DNA of 64,000 nucleotides from Limnanthes douglasii subsp. nivea (lineage: Eukaryota; Streptophyta; Magnoliopsida; Brassicales; Limnanthaceae). Made by a program: the position numbers and the translations under genes. A model generated the notes under the pieces. It had not been told where the DNA came from. It was given only the letters and a program-made list of their open reading frames with translations, and did not search any database. The stretch covers positions 129,688,376 to 129,752,375 of the forward strand of contig JAUPFV010000002.1 in assembly GCA_036936605.1 (NCBI GenBank), in the 5' to 3' direction. Positions 58,440-64,000 of this stretch are shown one piece after another. The first letter of the stretch is position 1; the number at the start of each line of letters is the position of its first letter.

Positions 58440-60250
58440 TGACGAATACCTCATGAAGACATTCTTGCACCACCGGGGTAGGAAATGGTGTATCCCGAAA
58501 TAGAAGTTTAAAAGGAAACAAAATAATAATTATAGCTAAAATAATAAAATAAAATATTAGCTGAGGTTATGTTGTGCTTATGAGTTGTAGAACTTTAGAT
58601 GCTTTATATTTTAGAGATGTCAAAGTTGTTGTTTGTCTCTATCCAACAACTTGTATGTTCCAGACTCGATATTTTACTTTATTATGCATGAATTTGACCA
58701 GTTTGGATCTAAGTTATCGATAATTTTTTTATTTTGTTTGAAGGAACACTCGCTTGAACACTTTTTCTCCAACCTCAGCTAAAGCGGACTATTGATTTGT
58801 ATTATTTCATCATAAGAGTTTTGTAGTGTTATGTTCTTAGTTAAACCTCCCCTATTTGTATCTTCGATGACAACGAACTCTGTTATTCTTGCTTTGACAT
58901 TGATATTTTCTTCATATGTAGGCATTATGTATGAAGACAAACTAGTTTTGGCTCATACTACGTTTTTTTATCTCATGCACAAAGGCAAAAGATGTCGCAA
59001 CCGTTACAGTTCTTGGGGCGATATGTATGACCATAGAACTTCTTGCAAGAAATGAGGCCAATATTATGTTGATCATTCCAATATTATATGTATCCTATAT
59101 GTTATTAATTTATTTGTGATCTCCACCTAACCGTTTGCATATTGACGGAAATGAGAAGAGAAGTTTTATTGTATACCTCTTATTCTGCAGAACAATAATA
59201 GCCGATCATTTTGAAATTATGTTCCATTGTCTGTTGTAATGACTCTCGAGAAACTCCATATATGCAATATATGTTGATCTAGGAAAATGAGAACCTCATT
59301 TTCTGTTATTTTCACTAATGATTGTATTTGTATTCATGTTAGAGAATAGTCCACAACCACCAATAAGAATTTTCTTTCTTTTGAATATTTAGGAAGATAA
59401 TCTAAAATAGCAAAACCCTATCTACTGAAGGGAATAACCTCTGAAATGGTCTCCAATATGGTAACTGAGACTTGTATTTTCTTGTCAAAGCGTTGGCATG
59501 TATCAGTTTTTCTAATAAACTTATTTTCATTTTCTATGATTGTAGGCAAATAGTCTTTATTATATGCTTTATAACCATAATATGAACTTATTTCTCCATC
59601 ACGGAGTTCTTCTACTATAAATGATATATTTTCAGGTCTGAGACACCAAAGTGAAGGTTTAATAACCTGTTATACAAATTTTTAGGTATCCATATAAATT
59701 TTGTTAACCTTATTTTGATATACCTACCTTCGATCTTATCTGATGGAAGTTGGGCTTCCACAACTTATTATCTAATTAGGAAATTCAATATTATTCCTCC
59801 TCATCCCCTTAAATGAGCATAACCCATGATATCGTAACACTTGCTAAAATATTGTTTGCTGGTGTTGAATATGCACATGTCGAAGATGCTAGAGCATTGG
59901 AAAATATGTTCTTCTCCCTTAATACTTGCTAACATAGAATCTAAGTGGTGATAAATTTATTTAAGGTACAAGATTAGGTTTTTATTTTAACCTCTGCTTG
60001 ACCCAGAGCTTGGTTTACTACTAGGTGAGAGTATGTGAAAAACTTTACTTTTCTAGTTCTAAAATTGTTAGCTATCCGAAAACAAACTATTACAGTCTCA
60101 TATTATGCCTCATTGTTAGAAGTAGAGAAAACAAATTTGAGAGTTTGGGCAATAATTTATCCCATGAGAGATATTAGCCGAACTCAAACAAAACCCAACT
60201 TGCTGCTTCCTCCATCTCTTCTGACCTATCAAGTTGATTATGGTTGTTCT
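58440..60250 (-). mobile_element. Second decayed Tat-like gypsy relic, interrupted by copy C
   Basis: On the minus strand, from the right: archaeal-type RNase H remnant (about 60170-60070; FVFSTSNNEA, stop, YETVIV), integrase zinc-finger and core (59510-59200; CQRFDKKIQVS, TILETISEVIPFSR, VVVDYS, VITTDNGT), and the C-terminal module (about 58760-58620; VGEKVFKRVFLQTK, then SGTYKLLDRD, matching GDKVLRKVFLHTK and PGTYWLEDKD of copy B). The post-integrase sequence near 58470 (GGGGTAGGAAATGGTGTATCC) matches that of copy A near 2500. Copy C inserted at 60251; the rest would lie beyond the window. Confidence 0.72.
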
Positions 60251-60730
60251 TGATGAGTCCGAATTCGAAGAGCTCCCCGGAAGGGTAGTCCAAAGTAAAT
60301 CACCCCGTAAATTCGGACAGACTCCATAACTTCAATTCGAACAGCACTAATTGAACCGGACAGATGACCTTGAACACTGCAAACATAAAGCAGTTCGAAC
60401 TATGACTAAAGTACTAAAAAACCTAATCACTGTCTGACTAAGCTACCTGCACATCTGCTTAAAACTCTTGGGTCTTTAAACATGACCCGGGTCCATTAAA
60501 CTTGACCCGAAAGCCCATAAGGGCCCAAATATCATACTATAAATGCCCAACCACCAGCATTAACTATGGGTAAGAAAAATTAACTGCTGCCAGGCTGCTT
60601 AATTCTCTCTCCACCCTTGAAACACTTTGAAACACCCTTAAACACCACCACACCACCGTGAAACACCCTTACACCGCCCTAAAACTCCACTTGAAATTAC
60701 CAGCCTACCCTCAGGCTACTTTTATCCTCA
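60251..60730 (+). repeat. 5' LTR of copy C
   Basis: 480 bp, TGATGAGTCC to TTTATCCTCA. TATA box TATAAATG at 60538-60545 preceded by GCCCATAAGGGCCCA. The stretch 60616-60690 is made of short A/C-rich repeats (AAACACC(C)TTA / CACCACC), variable among LTRs of this family. Confidence 0.9.
60538..60545 (+). promoter_or_regulatory. LTR TATA box, copy C
   Basis: TATAAATG, aligned with TATAAATA in both LTRs of copy B; likely promoter of the gag-pol RNA. Confidence 0.65.
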
Positions 60731-60736
60731 TCAAAT

Positions 60737-60754
60737 TGGCGACCACAGTGGGAG
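60737..60754 (+). other. Primer-binding-like site, copy C
   Basis: TGGCGACCACAGTGGGAG, identical to that of copy B at 6761-6778 and six bases from the LTR end. Confidence 0.7.
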
Positions 60755-60806
60755 GCGACGGTGCCTGAATCAAACATTCAAAACCAAGTAAAGGAATTCT
60801 GTCCGA

Positions 60807-63143
60807 ATGAATCCGGATAATCCAGAGCTTCCACCAGCTTTGCTCGAAGTGGTGGAAGAGAACGATGAATATACTGTCCAGGAGCGTGACAGGTTGAGGG
60901 TTGAAATAGAAGCTCTGAGGGCTGAAAAGGCCAAGATGGGCTTGAAGGAGAAATCCAAAGCATCAGTTGCTCATCGTTCTGATAACCCTCGAGAGCATGA
61001 GGCTTCAAAGACTCATGTGAGCACTAAAAAGACACATGCCAGTTCTAAAAAGTCTCACCGGTCCAAGCCTGTGGAGAGTTCTGACTCAAGTTCAGAATCT
61101 TCGGACAGCTCTTCGGACAGTGAGGGAAACGAAAAGTCCTTGTCCTCCAGCAGTGACGAGGGGCGAACCAGGAAAAAACAGAAGCAAGTTAAAAAGTATT
61201 CTAGAAAAAGAGATCGCCATGGAAGAATGAAAAGGCATATTGGAAAATGGTCATCTCACCGGAGGCATGTAGACCGGATGCTGATGGATCCTTTTGCCTT
61301 CCATGATGAGCCAGGTATCTTTGCAACTCCTAATGATGATACCGTGTTCAGTCGTGGAAGGAATTGGAGGCAGTCTCCACTGTCTTCTAAAATCCTGTCC
61401 GGAAACCTCCCCAAGAGGTTTGATAGCACCAAGATGGAGAAGTACGATGGCAGTACTGATCCAGATAATCATCTGGAGCAATTCAAGAACTTCATGATGA
61501 ACTTTGATGATGATGATAAACTACTCTGCAGGGCATTCTCCCAATCCTTTACGGGGAGTGCTCTGAAGTGGTACAACAGCCTTCCTCAGGGTTGTATCAG
61601 AGACTTTGATACCTTTTGGGTGGCCTTTCGAAGGCAATTTGTGGGGAGTAAGGAGCTCAAGGGTAATGGAGATACCATAATCCATTGTGCCCAAGAGCCA
61701 AATGAATCGTTGAAAGAATACATAAGTCGTTTTGTGAACACAAAGAACGGGCTAGCTGATTGCTTTGAACAAGTGGCAATAGCATCCCTGAGACAAGGTT
61801 TGAACCCGGGCAACCTGGCTGATTCTGTAACAAGGAAGAAAGCCATGACCTGGGGTGGATTGCTAAATCAAGTTGGCAAGCAAATAAATGTTGATGAAAC
61901 AAAAAAGACCAGGGTGCACAGGCAGGTGAGATCCACCCCGGTGACACCAACTCCTAATCAAAACCAGTCTGGAAGCAAAGCTAGAGAAACCGGACAGGGG
62001 CATGGAAGAGGAAAAGCTCAGTCTCAACCAGCTGCTCCTGCACAAAGTCAACAGTCTAGAAACAAAAGGGGGCCGTGGGTCCAACCGGAGTGGTTTGCAG
62101 AGCTCAAAGAAAGTGTGGCAACCATTTTCGAGAAAACTAAAGATGAAGTACACTACCGGAGACCAGCAACCTTGCAGTCTCCCAGAGAACATCGAAACAG
62201 TTCTTTTTGTCAATATCACAATGATATTGGCCATACTACTGATGATTGCATAGCCTTGAAACAAGAGGTTCAGAACCTGATTGAAAGAGGGAAATTGGGT
62301 GCATACGTTAAAAGAAGAGGAGGCAACAGGCCTGACAACACTCACCGGGCTGCTCCGGTTAATGCTGCCCCAGAAGGGGCTATGGTGATCATTGAAAGGT
62401 TTGATGTGGAATCTGAATACTTGGATCCTGATCCAACAAGGAACAGAGTGGGTGCAATAGAAGAACGTTCCAGGACGGTCTCCGGGCTCATTAAATTCTT
62501 TGAGTCCTTGACAATTTTCGGAGGGGACACTGTAACGGCTCCTACCACTTCATCAAGAAAAAGGCATGTTCATAATTTGGCTACCCAACTAGAAGGGGGG
62601 ATGACCTCTTATCAATCGTCAAGTTTATTCCCATTCATTGTCTTTGATGGGGATGATTTGAGAGACATTGCTGGCCCACATGAAGATGCTGTTGTCATAG
62701 GAGCATTAGGGGGCAATGAGATAAGGCGAATCCTGGTAGACACTGGGAGCTCTGCCAATATCCTTTTCCTAGATACCTACAAGAAAATGAAAAATCCAGC
62801 TGTGATTCAAAAGTCAGACAGATCGATCGTAGGCTTCACGGGCAGCTCAGCTGATGTAATCGGTGAGTTCGAAGAGGAAGTATTATTGGGTAGAGGCCCT
62901 TTCAAGAAAACGGTCAGAATACTTTTCATTGTGGTGGATTGTCCCACTTGTTACAATGCTATTCTAGGGAGATCTTGGCTCTCTAGGATGCATGCAGTGG
63001 CCTCAACAGTCCATCAGTGTCTAAAATACGCTGTTCAGGGGCAGGTTGGGGTTGTCCGGAGCAGTCAAAAAGTTGCAAGAGAATGCTATGCCACTGCCTT
63101 GGCTCCACGAACGCTGGGGGCAGTCCGTATAAATGACCAATAG
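60807..63143 (+). CDS. Gag-protease of Tat copy C, intact
   Basis: 778 residues from ATG 60807 (MNPDNPELPP), chosen because it is the first in-frame ATG after the primer site and is kept in copy B. Residues 5-45 are acidic and probably helical. About 90-150 is a Ser/Asp run followed by a Lys/Arg-rich, nuclear-localisation-like run. The retrotransposon gag (capsid) domain is at about 215-335 (FRRQFVGSKELKGNGDTIIH). A zinc-knuckle-like CQYHNDIGHTTDDC is at about 468-481. The aspartic protease, LVDTGSSANILF, has its catalytic Asp at about 645. Ends INDQ at the UAG. Gag packages the RNA; the protease cleaves the polyprotein. Whether it is expressed is unknown. Confidence 0.92.
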   Translation: MNPDNPELPPALLEVVEENDEYTVQERDRLRVEIEALRAEKAKMGLKEKSKASVAHRSDNPREHEASKTHVSTKKTHASSKKSHRSKPVESSDSSSESSDSSSDSEGNEKSLSSSSDEGRTRKKQKQVKKYSRKRDRHGRMKRHIGKWSSHRRHVDRMLMDPFAFHDEPGIFATPNDDTVFSRGRNWRQSPLSSKILSGNLPKRFDSTKMEKYDGSTDPDNHLEQFKNFMMNFDDDDKLLCRAFSQSFTGSALKWYNSLPQGCIRDFDTFWVAFRRQFVGSKELKGNGDTIIHCAQEPNESLKEYISRFVNTKNGLADCFEQVAIASLRQGLNPGNLADSVTRKKAMTWGGLLNQVGKQINVDETKKTRVHRQVRSTPVTPTPNQNQSGSKARETGQGHGRGKAQSQPAAPAQSQQSRNKRGPWVQPEWFAELKESVATIFEKTKDEVHYRRPATLQSPREHRNSSFCQYHNDIGHTTDDCIALKQEVQNLIERGKLGAYVKRRGGNRPDNTHRAAPVNAAPEGAMVIIERFDVESEYLDPDPTRNRVGAIEERSRTVSGLIKFFESLTIFGGDTVTAPTTSSRKRHVHNLATQLEGGMTSYQSSSLFPFIVFDGDDLRDIAGPHEDAVVIGALGGNEIRRILVDTGSSANILFLDTYKKMKNPAVIQKSDRSIVGFTGSSADVIGEFEEEVLLGRGPFKKTVRILFIVVDCPTCYNAILGRSWLSRMHAVASTVHQCLKYAVQGQVGVVRSSQKVARECYATALAPRTLGAVRINDQ
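63141..63143 (+). promoter_or_regulatory. Candidate readthrough UAG between Gag-protease and Pol, copy C
   Basis: CAA TAG CAG TTT GAG. It is the sole stop in a frame otherwise open from 60807 to 64000, with the downstream peptide conserved in copies A and B. It is compatible with translational readthrough; splicing around the stop, as reported for Ogre elements, is the alternative, although I see no convincing short intron. Confidence 0.68.
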
Positions 63144-64000
63144 CAGTTTGAGGGCCTTTCTAGGGGTGAGGGTGAAATTGATGACCCCAGAGAGACCCCC
63201 GGAGTGTTGATCCCAGTTGAGGAGGTTGAGACACACTGCTTGGAAGAAGGGAAATTTGTCAAGATAGGGTCCAAAATGCCACAAGTGTTGAAAGAAGAGA
63301 TGTTAAAGTTCTTAAAAGACCATCAGCATGTCTTTGCTTGGAGCAATGCTGATGTTACTGGAGTTCCATCAGAAGTGATTTCCCATCACTTATCTGTCCG
63401 AAGAGACGTAGCACCAGTGGTGCAAAAGAGGAGAGCTTTCTCAAAAGAAAAGGCTGATGTCATTGTACAAGAGGTTGACAGACTCACAAAGATGGGGCAC
63501 ATTAAAGAATCTCAGTATCCTTTGTGGACTGCCAATCCAGTCTTGGTAAAAAAGAAAAACGGTAAATGGCGAATGTGCATTGACTTCACAGATCTCAATC
63601 GAGCTTGCCCGAAAGACTTGTATCCGGTTCCCCGGATAGATCAGCTGGTAGATTCTACTTCTGGGAACAAGCTACTCTCCTTCATGGATGCCTTCTCTGG
63701 GTACAATCAGATTCAAGTAGATCCAAAAGATCAAGAGCATACCACTTTTGTTACTGATAGAGGTTTACACTGCTACAAGGTGATGCCTTTTGGTTTGAAA
63801 AATGCTGGGGCTACTTATCAAAGGTTAGTCAATAAGGCATTTGCTGATCAAATTGGAAGAAATATGGAGGTTTACATTGACGATATGATGGTGAAAAGTA
63901 TGGATGAGCAGCTGCACTTGTCCGACCTCCAGGAAACTTTTGCCAACCTGGCCAAGGTAAATTTAAAGTTAAATCCTGAAAAATGTGTGTTCGGAGTGCA
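63144..64000 (+). CDS. Pol of Tat copy C (RT region), runs off window
   Basis: In the same frame as gag-protease and open to the end of the window (285 codons). A linker of about 85 residues (QFEGLSRGEGEIDDPRE ... SNADVTGVP) precedes RT: ISHHLSVRRDVAPVVQKRR, KKNGKWRMCIDFTDLNRAC, FMDAFSGYNQIQVDPKDQ, MPFGLKNAGATYQRLVNKAF and the catalytic YIDDMMVKS with both Asp present. There is no start codon needed: it would be made as a Gag-Pol fusion. By comparison with copy B, RNase H, archaeal-type RNase H and integrase should follow beyond the edge. Confidence 0.9.

Larger units (their letters stand above)
60251..64000 (+). mobile_element. Tat-lineage Ty3/gypsy retrotransposon, copy C, 5' part
   Basis: LTR 60251-60730, primer-binding-like site 60737, gag-protease 60807-63143, UAG at 63141-63143, then RT open to the window edge. 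Apart from that UAG the frame has no stop or shift in 3.2 kb, in contrast to copies A and B, so this is the youngest-looking copy. It is inserted in a minus-strand Tat relic. The 3' half, including any aORF and 3' LTR, is outside the window. Confidence 0.93.

Noticed and set aside
58831..59055. 74-codon plus-strand frame
   Set aside because: It lies antisense to the decayed integrase of Tat relic 2, with no domain.
61863..62345. 160-codon minus-strand frame inside gag of copy C
   Set aside because: Also present as fragments at 7990-8370 in copy B, but it is only the complement of conserved gag codons; no start context, and copy B breaks it.

Overview
This window is repeat-rich nuclear DNA from a flowering plant, probably a eudicot: AT-rich spacers, small spliceosomal introns, and plant-type retrotransposons (Ty3/gypsy of the Tat lineage, Ty1/copia, and L1-type LINEs carrying an RNase H). 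I see one host gene, a 16-exon glucosidase II beta subunit (38911-45407). I did not recognise any tRNA, rRNA or CRISPR locus. The species cannot be named from what is visible.

Layout. (1) 1-6349: a minus-strand Tat-type gypsy element (copy A), cut at its protease end, whose extra ORF lies on the plus strand. (2) 6350-16816: a plus-strand copy B of the same family, LTR to LTR but mutated. A and B face each other as a large imperfect inverted repeat. (3) 16817-21252: a 5'-truncated LINE (LINE-1). (4) 21880-24578: a very decayed minus-strand Tat relic. (5) 24593-29636: a decayed copia element with both LTRs. (6) 30851-32224: a probable inverted-repeat DNA element containing a 409-bp Mutator-like MITE with a 10-bp target-site duplication. 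(7) 32300-38380: a minus-strand LINE (LINE-2). (8) 38911-45407: the glucosidase II beta gene, with small DNA transposons in its introns. (9) 46656-51958: a plus-strand LINE (LINE-3). (10) 51959-60250: simple repeats, a 433-bp near-perfect tandem duplication, a 75-bp tandem array and a second decayed minus-strand Tat relic. (11) 60251-64000: the 5' 3.75 kb of copy C, the youngest-looking Tat element, whose reading frame is undamaged to the window edge.

How the retroelement genes work together. Copies A, B and C share one plan: LTR, a primer-binding-like site, gag-protease, one in-frame UAG, then reverse transcriptase, a degenerate RNase H, a second archaeal-type RNase H and integrase. A and B also show, downstream of pol, an antisense extra ORF that contains a short GT-AG intron. 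In B it is preceded by what looks like its own promoter. The UAG is at the same place in all three copies, in a context resembling known plant leaky stops, and is the only stop in copy C's visible frame; this points to programmed readthrough as the Gag/Pol switch. These shared features (leaky-stop context, convergent antisense ORF with intron and promoter, paired palindromes in the convergence zone, unusually dense TCCGGA words) are the most interesting material here.

The host gene encodes an ER protein: signal peptide, two LDLa-like cysteine modules, coiled coil, acidic linker, mannose-6-phosphate-receptor-homology domain and a C-terminal HDEL. All splice junctions inferred are GT-AG and in phase, giving a predicted 612-residue protein.
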